Source: a virus
Strand: one strand, 5' to 3'
DNA length: 21,100 bases
Virus record (IMG/VR): IMGVR_UViG_3300007541_000287
Location: 1 to 21,100 of that record
A model generated the notes under the pieces. That model saw only the letters and a program-made list of their open reading frames with translations, was not told the origin of the DNA and did no database searches. Positions 1 to 6,845 of this stretch are shown here, one piece after another (position 1 is the stretch's first letter; the number at the start of each line of letters is the position of its first letter). The translations under genes were made by a program, and so were the position numbers.

Positions 1-1131
1 CATGCTAATGCTGCATTTGATGCTGCAAATAACGCAGTAGACACTTTTGTAAGAGGTCAAGCTAATGCTGCTTTTGATCATGCCAATGCTGCATTTGATT
101 CTGCAAATACAAATGCAACTGCAATTACTGTTCTGCAAGGTGTCGATGCAACTCAGAACACAAGCATTAGTAATCTTGAAGGTGTCAACTTAACACAAAA
201 TACTAATATTACAAATGCTCAAGGTAGTGCTGATGCAGCCTTCGATCATGCTAACGCTTCATTTGATTTAGCTAACACAGCTATTACAACATCAGGTGGA
301 ACTATCACAGGTGCTTTAAATGTTTCATCTAATGTTTGGATTGGTGGTAATCTTATTGTTCAAGGTACACAAACAATTGTAGATTCAACAATTGTACAAG
401 TTGCAGATAATATTATTACTCTTAATGCTGCAATCGACCAAGCATCTGCTCCAGTTTTAGATGCAGGTATTGAAATTGATCGAGGTTCTTCTGCAAATGT
501 GTTTGTTAAATGGAACGAAACGAGTGATAAGTGGACGGTTACAAATGACGGTTCAAACTATTTCAACATTGGTGCCGATACTGGCGAGATATATGCTAAT
601 GCAGCTTTCGATGCCGCTAACACAGCACAAGGTACAGCTGATGCTTCGTTTCTCCATGCAAACGCTTCGTTTGAAGCTGCAAACACTAATGCTACGGCAA
701 TTACTGCTTTACAAGGTGTAGACCTTACACAGAATACCAATATTACTGCTGCACAAGCTTCAGCAGATGCTGCATTTCTTCATGCTAATGCTGCATTTGA
801 TGTTGCAAATACCGATGTAACAAATGTCAACATTAGTACAGGACATTTTGGTTCTGCTACAGAAGTTGCTGCATTTCAGGTTGCTGCAAACGGTCGTGTC
901 ATTTCTGCAAATGCAACATCGATTGCAATTTCAGCAACACAAATTACTTCTGGTACATTACCAGTTGGTAGAGGAGGTACAGGTGCCACAACATTCACAA
1001 CAAATGGTGTTTTGTTAGGCCAAGGCACTTCTGCTTTGACTACTGCTTCTTCTTCAACTGAAGGACACATTTTAACAATCAATAGTTCTGGTGTTCCAGA
1101 ATTTAAATACCTACAAGGTGGTACATTCTAA
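1..1131 (+). CDS. Tail-fibre shaft protein, 5'-truncated by window edge
   Basis: The frame is open from base 1 to a TAA at 1129-1131 (376 residues visible), and the true start lies upstream. The visible part begins inside Phe/Ala heptads (HANAAFD type, residues 1-10 and 20-36). Two 14-residue units (LQGVDATQNT / LEGVNLTQNT, residues 45-72) follow. Residues about 99-192 form a globular module (GNLIVQGTQTIVDST ... AGIEIDRG ... WNETSDKWTV) of a kind common in T4-like fibre proteins. More heptads occur at 199-228 and 255-270, and the C-terminal part carries the phage-fibre motif GTLPVGRGGTGAT (319-330). The heptad-globule-heptad layout fits a trimeric fibre shaft on the virion surface. Assignment to a fibre protein is strong from these motifs. 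The exact fibre (long, short or whisker) and the receptor are unknown. Confidence 0.85.
   Translation, partial: HANAAFDAANNAVDTFVRGQANAAFDHANAAFDSANTNATAITVLQGVDATQNTSISNLEGVNLTQNTNITNAQGSADAAFDHANASFDLANTAITTSGGTITGALNVSSNVWIGGNLIVQGTQTIVDSTIVQVADNIITLNAAIDQASAPVLDAGIEIDRGSSANVFVKWNETSDKWTVTNDGSNYFNIGADTGEIYANAAFDAANTAQGTADASFLHANASFEAANTNATAITALQGVDLTQNTNITAAQASADAAFLHANAAFDVANTDVTNVNISTGHFGSATEVAAFQVAANGRVISANATSIAISATQITSGTLPVGRGGTGATTFTTNGVLLGQGTSALTTASSSTEGHILTINSSGVPEFKYLQGGTF
58..108 (+). repeat. Phe/Ala heptad repeat block (first fibre gene)
   Basis: Residues 20-36 of the truncated fibre gene read QANAAFDHANAAFDSAN, a perfect 7-residue period. With Phe at heptad position a, Ala falls at d, so a parallel coiled coil is likely (inference). 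Related blocks occur in the fibre genes at 1588, 6066, 6846, 9186 and 10453. Confidence 0.75.
133..216 (+). repeat. Two tandem 14-residue units L[QE]GV[DN]xTQNTxIxN
   Basis: Bases 133-174 encode LQGVDATQNTSISN and 175-216 encode LEGVNLTQNTNITN. The same pair recurs in the shaft gene at 6456-6539, and a single copy occurs later in the first gene (residues 237-250). It looks like a repeat unit of the fibre stalk that has been copied between genes. Confidence 0.8.
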
Positions 1132-1150
1132 ACAATGAAAAGGAATCGTT

Positions 1151-1588
1151 ATGAGTGCAGAATTTTCAAATGCTTATCAGGAGATTTTGTTTGATAACTT
1201 AATGTCAATTATCAAACAAAACTTTGTTTTTCAAACGCAATTAAAACTTGCCGAAGAAAACAATAAAAAGATAGCAGAGATACAAGCTAAATATGATGAA
1301 TTGTCTAGAGCAAAAAGTAGTGTAAGCGAAAGTGTACACGAAGATAAGACTAGATTGCAAGTTGCTCTAAATGATGTGATGAAGAAAAAAGCAGAAATAG
1401 AAAAAGAATTAAACGAAAAGAAAACGGAGATAGATAGTTTGAAAGAGTACATCACAAAACTTGAAAATATTGCTCCGAGTTCAAAACTTAAAAAACTAAA
1501 TCCAGAAAAAAAGACGGAAGAAGTTTCTGCTGAACCTGCACCCACTGATTTGTTTGAGTTAAAGGCAAATGACGGTAGCTCGTTCTAA
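1151..1588 (+). CDS. Small coiled-coil protein, unknown function
   Basis: This encodes 145 residues. The start is supported by an AAGGA ribosome site at 1140-1144, and the stop overlaps the next start (TAATG at 1586-1590). A short N-terminal helix region (QEILFDNLMSIIKQNFVFQ) is followed from about residue 32 to 110 by a Lys/Glu-rich, heptad-like stretch (KKKAEIEKELNEKKTEIDSLKEY) that should form a long alpha-helical coiled coil. The C-terminus is Pro/Glu-rich and probably flexible. I recognise no enzymatic motif, signal peptide or membrane segment. Its place between two fibre genes, translationally coupled to the second, suggests a minor fibre component or an assembly chaperone. That role is inference only. 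Confidence 0.8.
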   Translation: MSAEFSNAYQEILFDNLMSIIKQNFVFQTQLKLAEENNKKIAEIQAKYDELSRAKSSVSESVHEDKTRLQVALNDVMKKKAEIEKELNEKKTEIDSLKEYITKLENIAPSSKLKKLNPEKKTEEVSAEPAPTDLFELKANDGSSF

Positions 1589-2712
1589 TGACAAATACAA
1601 TCATTGAATTACGCCATTCGTATGTAACTGGTAATGTACCATCCAGTTTAGCTAATGGCGAACTGGCCATTAACACATATGACGGTAAATTATTTTATCG
1701 TGGTGGTGCTTCAAATACAATTCAAACAATTGAACGATATGAAGGACCATCAGGTCTTGATGGTGAAGTTCAATTCAATGATTCAGGTACATTAGGTTCC
1801 GATTCTGGCCTCACATACAACAAAACCACAGATATACTTACTGTTACTGGTGCAGTTGTATCTGGCGGAATAAATGTAACACCAACAATTTTATCAGCAT
1901 ATAGCCACGCTAATGCAGCCTTTGAAGCTGCAAATACGGGAGGCGGTGGCGGTGGAACAATAACTCTTTCTCCTACTCCACCATCTAATAATGCAGAAGG
2001 TGATATATGGATTGATTCTGATGATGGTACAGAATATACATGGTTCAACGATAACACATCTTATCAGTGGGTTGAACTAGGTTCTTCTCCTAATGGTTTC
2101 GTTGACTTAACTGGCAACATTGTAATAGGAACAAGTGTTTCTGATAACATATCAATAAACAGTACACTTACAGGAAATCTTTTACCTACTTTAAATGTAA
2201 CTTATGATTTAGGTTCTCCTACAAGAAGATGGAAAGACTTATACCTTTCTGGTAGCACTCTTAACTTAGGCGGTGCTACAATTAAAACAGATGGCACTTC
2301 TGGTGCCATTGCTTTAATACCAGCACCATCAGCAGAAAATCCAAACCCAACAGCTCTTGTTGTATCTCCAACAGGCACAATCACAACAGCAAATACTGAT
2401 GGTGGTGCAATTGATTCGGCTAACATAGCAAATGCAGCTTCAAATACAGAAGGTGCATTATCAAATGATTTTGCTCAAGCAGCATTCAATACCGCTAACT
2501 CTGCCTTTGACCACGCTAACGCAGCTTTCGAAACTGCTAATTCTGGTGGAGGCGGCAGCGGTTCAACTGGTGATGTGTTGCTAAATAATAGTATTATAAG
2601 TAGTAACATCACAGTTGACAGTGGTAAAAATGGTCTCATTGTAGGACCAATTACCATGAACACAAATTTATCCATCACGATTGCTTCAGGACAAAGGTTA
2701 ATTATTCTATGA
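1588..2712 (+). CDS. Tail-fibre protein with LGELALNTYDGKLF-type N-terminus
   Basis: This encodes 374 residues. The start overlaps the previous stop (TAATG), which implies coupled translation. Residues 6-40 (IELRHSYVTGNVPSSLANGE then LAINTYDGKLFYRGG) match the N-terminal module of many phage fibre proteins. Heptads of the HANAAFEAAN type appear at 107-116 and 294-318, each ending in a Gly-rich hinge. Residues 128-165 (SPTPPSNNAEGDIW ... YQWVEL) form a small module also present in the gene at 6066. YDLGSPTRRWKDLYLSG (206-222) is a common fibre motif. The last 45 residues (NNSIISSNITV ... GPITMNTN) form a short beta module repeated by the next gene. It is a modular structural protein of the distal tail with no catalytic motif. 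Confidence 0.85.
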   Translation: MTNTIIELRHSYVTGNVPSSLANGELAINTYDGKLFYRGGASNTIQTIERYEGPSGLDGEVQFNDSGTLGSDSGLTYNKTTDILTVTGAVVSGGINVTPTILSAYSHANAAFEAANTGGGGGGTITLSPTPPSNNAEGDIWIDSDDGTEYTWFNDNTSYQWVELGSSPNGFVDLTGNIVIGTSVSDNISINSTLTGNLLPTLNVTYDLGSPTRRWKDLYLSGSTLNLGGATIKTDGTSGAIALIPAPSAENPNPTALVVSPTGTITTANTDGGAIDSANIANAASNTEGALSNDFAQAAFNTANSAFDHANAAFETANSGGGGSGSTGDVLLNNSIISSNITVDSGKNGLIVGPITMNTNLSITIASGQRLIIL

Positions 2713-2921
2713 GTTTAGAATTATTTGGAGACGGCAAGATAAAAGTCAATGGCGTAATTAGTATGACTTTTGCTCCAGGACCAATTATCGAAAATGGTGC
2801 CAACATTACTTCGAATGTCACTATCACATCAAACAACAATGCGATGAGTGCAGGTCCTATCACGATTGATGATGGAGTCGAGGTGACAGTGCCAGCTGGT
2901 TCAGAATGGACGGTGGTCTAA
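2709..2921 (+). CDS. Stand-alone 70-residue beta module, fibre-related
   Basis: The start overlaps the preceding stop (ATGA at 2709-2712), so translation is probably coupled. The 70-residue product resembles the C-terminal end of the protein just upstream: ITSNVTITSNNNAMSAGPIT here corresponds to ISSNITVDSGKNGLIVGPIT there, and both finish in alternating hydrophobic strands. This motif usually caps larger phage fibre proteins, in my recollection as a beta-helix-like terminal module. Here it is nearly the whole protein, preceded by MSLELFGDGKIKVNGVISM. It may be a small tip or cap subunit, or a domain split from the upstream fibre gene. The function is inferred from similarity and position alone. 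Confidence 0.75.
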   Translation: MSLELFGDGKIKVNGVISMTFAPGPIIENGANITSNVTITSNNNAMSAGPITIDDGVEVTVPAGSEWTVV

Positions 2922-2923
2922 GA

Positions 2924-3418
2924 ATGAGTACGTTGAAATTTAATAAATGGCAGAGCATAGATGGAGTGACCCGCAATGCTGTGTTGCAAGTTGTTTACCA
3001 AGAAAATTTTGGATACAGTAACACTTTTTATACTAATACAACTTCAACTTTTGGTGACGCAACAAATATGTCTGCCACTATCACACCTACATCGGCCACC
3101 TCAAAAATAATGATAGAGTCTGTAGGGGGTGGATTGCTGATAGGTTCTGCATCCAGCGCTGTGTTTAGGTTGTTGGCTAACGATGTAGTTGTTTGGACTA
3201 ACGATAGATGGGGGTATACGAATTCAGGCTCGTGGGTCGCAGTAAATTGGGGTTCAAAAACCATTCATTCACCAGCATCTACATCTCCTGTCACATATAA
3301 ATTTCAAATAATGGCAACGGCTGGAACCTCCCCTCAAGCAAGGATAGGAGATACTTCATCGGGTGCTAGTTCCGAACTAACCTACACAGCAGTTATTTTG
3401 ACGGAGATAGCACAATGA
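2924..3418 (+). CDS. MSTLK-type tail protein with beta-sandwich-like domain
   Basis: The chosen start at 2924 gives 164 residues. An in-frame ATG at 2906 would add six residues inside the previous gene, but MSTLKFNKWQSIDG at 2924 matches the usual MSTLKVxxI start of phage fibre-tip proteins, so the later start is preferred. The body (residues about 25-160) is beta-rich, with the pattern ITPTSATSKIMIES near residue 50 and a final Y-T-A-V-I-L-T-E-I strand. I recall this pattern in many cyanophage structural proteins. No SD stronger than GGTGG/AAGA lies upstream, so coupling to the 2709 gene is likely. It is probably a virion surface protein of the distal tail; the ligand is unknown. Confidence 0.75.
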   Translation: MSTLKFNKWQSIDGVTRNAVLQVVYQENFGYSNTFYTNTTSTFGDATNMSATITPTSATSKIMIESVGGGLLIGSASSAVFRLLANDVVVWTNDRWGYTNSGSWVAVNWGSKTIHSPASTSPVTYKFQIMATAGTSPQARIGDTSSGASSELTYTAVILTEIAQ

Positions 3419-3870
3419 TTACAGCAGCAGACGCACTTATCTCTCTCAAGCCTGGAGCGCAATGGACATGGTCAGGGACAGAATATTCTGGCCTTAACTG
3501 GTTAGATACGGAACAAACCAAACCAACCGTAGAAGAAATCAATGCTGAGATTGAAAGACTCAAAGCAGTTGAACTTGCAAAATATTATCAACAACCAAGG
3601 CAGGCAGAATATCCCCCACTTGCCGATCTTGCTGATGCACTCTATTGGCAGTCTCAAGGTGATGATACAAAGATGACAGCATACCTTGCTGCTTGTGATG
3701 CCGTGAAGACAAAGTATCCAAAAGACATGGAAGTACCTTCAGCAGTGGTGCAGGCGATCAATGCCGTATCATTGTTAACGGTACCAGAAGAAGTAGAGGA
3801 AGAAGAACCAGAAGAAGAGGTTTCTGCCAATCCCCAACCAGTTAACGGAGTGAGCATAGACAATGGCTAG
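3415..3870 (+). CDS. XkdW-like small tail-associated protein
   Basis: This encodes 151 residues. It starts inside the previous stop (ATGA at 3415-3418) and overlaps the next gene by 8 bases. Features in order are an N-terminal part with WTWSGTEYSGLNWLD, a helix with TVEEINAEIERLKAVE (about 41-56), the motif RQAEYPPLADLADALYW (about 63-79), a helix ending KTKYPKDM, and a strongly acidic linker EEVEEEEPEEEV (about 126-137). The AEYP..D..DALYW pattern is shared with XkdW-like and other small tail proteins coded next to phage fibres. The role is not firmly known; an assembly or connector protein for the neighbouring fibres is plausible. The acidic stretch looks like an added flexible tail. Confidence 0.65.
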   Translation: MITAADALISLKPGAQWTWSGTEYSGLNWLDTEQTKPTVEEINAEIERLKAVELAKYYQQPRQAEYPPLADLADALYWQSQGDDTKMTAYLAACDAVKTKYPKDMEVPSAVVQAINAVSLLTVPEEVEEEEPEEEVSANPQPVNGVSIDNG

Positions 3871-4366
3871 TGTATTGAAAGTTGATACCATAAAGAGCCT
3901 TGCAGGTAACGAGGCAATGACTATTCATGAGAGTGGGGTGCCGTTGCTGCAGGTGCCTATGTTTTCTATGAGACTTCTTTCCGATAAAAGTATTACAAGT
4001 TCAACCTCTCAAACTTTAATCCTAGATGACGTTATTATAAACACTAACAATTGGTACAACACAACCACTGGATTTTTTGCGCCTACTATTGCTGGGTATT
4101 ATCAAATCAATGGAACTATTTCTTACAGAGCAACTAGTGGTATGACTAGGATGATTGCAAGATTAATAAACGAAAATGACGATTTCACAGATGGCGGAGA
4201 TGTAGCACCGCCTGCTGCTACCGTGGGTAGAGTGTCTTTTTCTACAGTACGATATTTTAATGGCACCTCAAACACTGCAAGATTATCCTATTACACAATT
4301 GCAACAACCCCAATTATAGAAAGCAACCTCACTTCTTTTTCAGGCTTCCTAGTGAGAGGCGCATAA
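3863..4366 (+). CDS. C1q-like tail-tip protein, copy 1
   Basis: This encodes 167 residues and overlaps the previous gene by 8 bases. The N-terminus MASVLKVDTIKSLAGNEAMT is the typical short anchor seen in phage fibre-tip proteins. Residues about 32-167 follow a C1q/TNF-like jelly-roll pattern: an aromatic/polar first strand, FFAPTIAGYYQINGTISY in the centre, a strand with ARLINENDD, VRYFNGTSNTARLSYY, and a final FSGFLVRGA. C1q-like domains form trimeric beta sandwiches that bind ligands at the apex, so a receptor- or surface-binding tip is likely (inference). It is the first of four consecutive paralogues of diverged sequence, and its acidic loop ENDDFTDGGD is not shared by the others. Confidence 0.75.
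   Translation: MASVLKVDTIKSLAGNEAMTIHESGVPLLQVPMFSMRLLSDKSITSSTSQTLILDDVIINTNNWYNTTTGFFAPTIAGYYQINGTISYRATSGMTRMIARLINENDDFTDGGDVAPPAATVGRVSFSTVRYFNGTSNTARLSYYTIATTPIIESNLTSFSGFLVRGA
4342..4353 (+). repeat. 12-nt seam AGGCTTCCTAGT, copy 1
   Basis: This is the 3' end of the first C1q-like gene and encodes the core of SGFLV. The identical 12 bases, including the CTA leucine codon, recur near the end of all four C1q-like genes. Confidence 0.85.
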
Positions 4367-4367
4367 T

Positions 4368-4865
4368 ATGTCAAGACTAAACGTAGATCAGATATACACT
4401 CGCACAGGCACTGGCACACCGGCAATACGGGAGATGCCTGCTTTTGGTGTTGAACTCCTTAACAATCAGGCCATCAACTCAAATACCGACACTTTGGTTC
4501 AGTTTGATACGACTAATTTTGATTTTGGTTCTTATTGGGACGGCACAAATTTTCGTTACCTGCCATTGATTGCTGGGTATTATCAATTCAATGCTACATT
4601 GAGATTTACTTCAACAAGTGCTTCCCAGCTTAGAGTAACTCTTTCAAAAAACGGAACGTATATTATTTCATCCCAAGTACAGTTATCTAGTGCTATATTT
4701 ACACCTACCCATGTATCAGTCTCCCATCTCATGTACTGTAATGGGTCATCGGATTATGTGGATATTATAGGTCGTTCAGGAAGTGCTAGTGGTAATCTAG
4801 GGGGAACTGATGACACCACTGTTGGCGGTTGTCACTTTTCAGGCTTCCTAGTCCGACCAGACTAA
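4368..4865 (+). CDS. C1q-like tail-tip protein, copy 2
   Basis: This encodes 165 residues and begins one base after the preceding stop. The N-terminal anchor is MSRLNVDQIYTRTGTGTPA. The C1q-like body runs from about residue 24 to the end: AFGVELLNNQAINSNTDT, then YLPLIAGYYQFNATLRF in the middle, LRVTLSKNGTYI, HLMYCNGSSDYVDIIG, and a terminal FSGFLVRPD. The GYYQFNA and NGSSDYVDI elements match the family hallmark G-Y-Y/F-x-F and V-x-L-x-x-G-D-x-V. It is probably a trimeric tip protein like its neighbours, with sequence divergence outside the core strands that would fit different ligands (inference). Confidence 0.75.
   Translation: MSRLNVDQIYTRTGTGTPAIREMPAFGVELLNNQAINSNTDTLVQFDTTNFDFGSYWDGTNFRYLPLIAGYYQFNATLRFTSTSASQLRVTLSKNGTYIISSQVQLSSAIFTPTHVSVSHLMYCNGSSDYVDIIGRSGSASGNLGGTDDTTVGGCHFSGFLVRPD
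4841..4852 (+). repeat. 12-nt seam AGGCTTCCTAGT, copy 2
   Basis: Identical to 4342-4353, at the 3' end of the second C1q-like gene. The following bases differ (CCGACC instead of GAGAGG). Confidence 0.85.
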
Positions 4866-4884
4866 CAATGAGAGATTATAACGA

Positions 4885-5478
4885 ATGCCAAGTATAATAA
4901 ATTCAGATGACGGTCAAACTTCAGGTTCAGCAGGACTGAAATTCACTTCAGGTGATGATGGCGTCTTAAAAATCCAAAACAACGGCACGGATGCGTTGAC
5001 AATTGCCGATACGGGGGCCATGACTTTTGCACAACAGCCCGTGGTTCCTGTGCCTGCTTTTAGAGGATATCTTAGTGCAGACCAATCAATCTCTTCAAGT
5101 ACTGAAACAAAAGTTAATATTGATACGGTGACCGGAGAAGGATTTTTTGATACTAACGGATGGTTTGATACAACTAATTATAGGTATACTCCTCAGATAC
5201 CGGGTTATTATTTTGTCATGGGTAACATAAGAACGGGAGGAACAAATCAGTCGGTTCAATATGTTTCTATTTTTAAGAATGGTGCCCAATATGAGGTTGG
5301 AGAAATACAAAGAGAAATTAATATTGTTAACGTTGTCGTTTCTTCACTGGTATATATGAACGGGACCACCGATTATGTAGAGCTTTATGGTTACATAACC
5401 GCAACATCTCCTACTTTTGATTACGCTAGTAACAGCGCAACTTGTTTTTTCTCAGGCTTCCTAGTGAGGGCTGCATAA
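4885..5478 (+). CDS. C1q-like tail-tip protein, copy 3
   Basis: This encodes 197 residues, longer than copies 1 and 2 because of an extended N-terminal module (residues 1-55: GLKFTSGDDGVLKIQNNGTD then ALTIADTG), which is a small beta module common ahead of phage C1q-like domains. FAQQPVVPVPAF links it to the C1q-like body, which contains NYRYTPQIPGYYFVMGNIR, VSIFKNGAQYEV, SLVYMNGTTDYVELYGYI and the terminal FSGFLVRAA. A 19-base gap separates it from the previous stop, and only a weak GAGAG lies upstream. The linker and the NYRYTPQI.GYY stretch are shared with copy 4, so these two are the closer pair. Confidence 0.75.
   Translation: MPSIINSDDGQTSGSAGLKFTSGDDGVLKIQNNGTDALTIADTGAMTFAQQPVVPVPAFRGYLSADQSISSSTETKVNIDTVTGEGFFDTNGWFDTTNYRYTPQIPGYYFVMGNIRTGGTNQSVQYVSIFKNGAQYEVGEIQREINIVNVVVSSLVYMNGTTDYVELYGYITATSPTFDYASNSATCFFSGFLVRAA
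5454..5465 (+). repeat. 12-nt seam AGGCTTCCTAGT, copy 3
   Basis: Identical to 4342-4353. The identity with copy 1 extends further, through CAGGCTTCCTAGTGAG. Confidence 0.85.
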
Positions 5479-5479
5479 C

Positions 5480-6064
5480 ATGACCACCATACACACAGGT
5501 AATACCACAACCACAGGATTTGTTGTTGATGCAGACAACACTGGTAACCTCGTCATCAAGACTGGAGGATCGGGTGGCACAACAGCTTTAACCATAGATG
5601 ATTCACAGACTGCTACGTTTGCCAATCAACCCGTTGTTCCAGTGCCAGTTTTTATGGCGTATAGAGATACGTCAACACAAAGTGTAACTTCTGGTACAAA
5701 TACGAAAGTACAATTGAATGCTTTAGAGTATGATACTAATTCTTGGTTTGATGCTACTACTAATTATAGGTACACACCACAAATAGCAGGTTATTATCAG
5801 TTCAATGCTCTAATTTATTTTTCTGGAACTGGTCTTACAAATGGAACAGCTAGAATTTATAAGAATGGGAATGTCACTATAGATGGACATTTTCTTTCAA
5901 CCACGTCAGCAACTTTTATATATGCTATGTCTTCCGGTGTAATATATCTAAATGGAACAACTGATTATGTGGAACTTTTTGGTTATGTATCAGGAACAAA
6001 TCCATTGATACGAAATGATGTCAATAAAACATGGCTCCAAGGCTTCCTAGTGAGAGCAACATAA
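5480..6064 (+). CDS. C1q-like tail-tip protein, copy 4
   Basis: This encodes 194 residues and starts one base after the preceding stop. The N-terminal module (FVVDADNTGNLVIKTGGSGG then TTALTIDDS) and the linker FANQPVVPVPVF parallel copy 3. The C1q-like body includes NYRYTPQIAGYYQFNALIYF, ARIYKNGNVTI, GVIYLNGTTDYVELFGYVSG and the terminal LQGFLVRAT, where Gln replaces the Ser found in the other three. It is expected to trimerise and act at the fibre tip or another exposed tail site (inference). The stop is followed one base later by the shaft gene at 6066, so the four C1q-like genes and that gene appear to be one transcription unit. Confidence 0.75.
   Translation: MTTIHTGNTTTTGFVVDADNTGNLVIKTGGSGGTTALTIDDSQTATFANQPVVPVPVFMAYRDTSTQSVTSGTNTKVQLNALEYDTNSWFDATTNYRYTPQIAGYYQFNALIYFSGTGLTNGTARIYKNGNVTIDGHFLSTTSATFIYAMSSGVIYLNGTTDYVELFGYVSGTNPLIRNDVNKTWLQGFLVRAT
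6040..6051 (+). repeat. 12-nt seam AGGCTTCCTAGT, copy 4
   Basis: Identical to 4342-4353. Downstream identity continues as GAGAG, as in copy 1. Confidence 0.85.
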
Positions 6065-6065
6065 C

Positions 6066-6830
6066 ATGGCACTCAATTTTCCTGACAGTCCTAATCTAAA
6101 CGACACCTATAGTCTTGACGATAAAACATGGGTGTGGAATGGTTATGGTTGGAAACTACAATCAACTACTAACGTAACAAATTTAGCCAATTCTGCTTTT
6201 ATACAAGCTAATTCAGCCTTTGACCACGCTAACGCAGCTTTTGACGCTGCTAATAATTCAGTTGATTTATGGGTAAGAGATGCTGCTAATAGTGCTAGTT
6301 CTTATGCTAACTCTGCTTTTGAAAGTGCTAATAGTGCAGGTGTTTATGCTAATTCAGCCTTTGAAGCTGCTAACAATGCAACCGACACTTATGTAAGAAA
6401 TCACGCAAATGCTGCCTTTGACCAGGCAAACACAAATGCTAGTGACATTATAGTTCTTCAAGGTGTCGATGCAACTCAGAACACAAGTATTACAAACCTA
6501 GAAGGTGTTAATCTTACACAAAATACTAATATCACAAATGCACAAAGCACTGCTTCTGGAGCATTTGACCATGCTAATGCAGCTTTTGAAACTGCAAATA
6601 GTAGTGGCGCTTCTGTTGCTGTAAGTGATTCACCACCAGATTCACCAACAGCTAATAGTCTTTGGTGGCAAAGTAATACAGGTACTTTAAAAATTTATTA
6701 CAGTGATGGTGACAGTTCTCAGTGGGTTGAAGTCATTGCTATTCCAACCACTTTAGTTGACCAATTTGCAAGAGACACAGCAAATAATGCTTCAGGTTCT
6801 TCAATTGCTTTAGCAATTGCATTGGGGTAA
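6066..6830 (+). CDS. Tail-fibre shaft protein rich in ANxAF heptads
   Basis: This encodes 254 residues and starts one base after the previous stop. The N-terminus MALNFPDSPNLNDTY then WVWNGYGWK (1-30) is a short module also heading the next gene (MAFNFPNNPSVNDEV). From residue 39 to 122 the protein is almost entirely ANSAF/HANAAFD heptads with short interruptions (DLWVRDAAN, DTYVRNHAN). Two 14-residue LQGVD/LEGVN units follow (131-158), with another heptad block (166-179). Residues 183-224 form a small module (SPPDSPTANSLWWQS ... SSQWVEVI) also seen in the fibre at 1588. It is a stalk-dominated protein with no obvious globular tip, so it may be a connector carrying one of the adhesins. The stop is embedded in TAAATAAATAG. 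Confidence 0.85.
   Translation: MALNFPDSPNLNDTYSLDDKTWVWNGYGWKLQSTTNVTNLANSAFIQANSAFDHANAAFDAANNSVDLWVRDAANSASSYANSAFESANSAGVYANSAFEAANNATDTYVRNHANAAFDQANTNASDIIVLQGVDATQNTSITNLEGVNLTQNTNITNAQSTASGAFDHANAAFETANSSGASVAVSDSPPDSPTANSLWWQSNTGTLKIYYSDGDSSQWVEVIAIPTTLVDQFARDTANNASGSSIALAIALG
6183..6251 (+). repeat. Heptad repeat block in shaft gene
   Basis: Encodes residues 40-62, three and a half consecutive units of (A)N(S/A)AFxx (FIQANSAFDHANAAFDAAN), the cleanest run in this gene. The same period continues with interruptions to residue 122. Confidence 0.75.
6456..6539 (+). repeat. Two tandem 14-residue LQGVD/LEGVN units
   Basis: Encodes residues 131-158, matching 133-216 of the first fibre gene at protein level with one or two substitutions. 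The DNA is clearly similar but carries several synonymous changes, so the copy is not very recent. Confidence 0.8.
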
Positions 6831-6838
6831 ATAAATAG
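6831..6838 (+). promoter_or_regulatory. ATAAATAG, possible T4-type late promoter
   Basis: T4 late promoters are defined by a TATAAATA box, and this 8-mer lies in the 15-base gap before the gene at 6846. Transcription starting about seven bases downstream would leave almost no leader, which weakens the case. The motif overlaps the stop region of the preceding gene. Confidence 0.35.
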
Positions 6839-6845
6839 AGATAAA

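Noticed and set aside
558-740. Minus-strand ORF with SKAALA-like repeats, and similar ones at 1770-2057 and 2475-2678
   Set aside because: These are the reverse complement of the ANxAFxxAN heptads, so the repeats merely mirror the true coding strand.
1-830. CRISPR-like periodic repeats
   Set aside because: The periodicity is in frame, codes for heptads and lacks constant repeats with unique spacers.
2906-2923. Earlier ATG for the MSTLK-type protein
   Set aside because: It lies inside the 2709 gene, and the 2924 start gives the conserved MSTLK beginning.
4868-4897. Nine-codon ORF (MRDYNECQV) between C1q-like copies 2 and 3
   Set aside because: It has no ribosome site of note and overlaps the next gene start; most likely chance.
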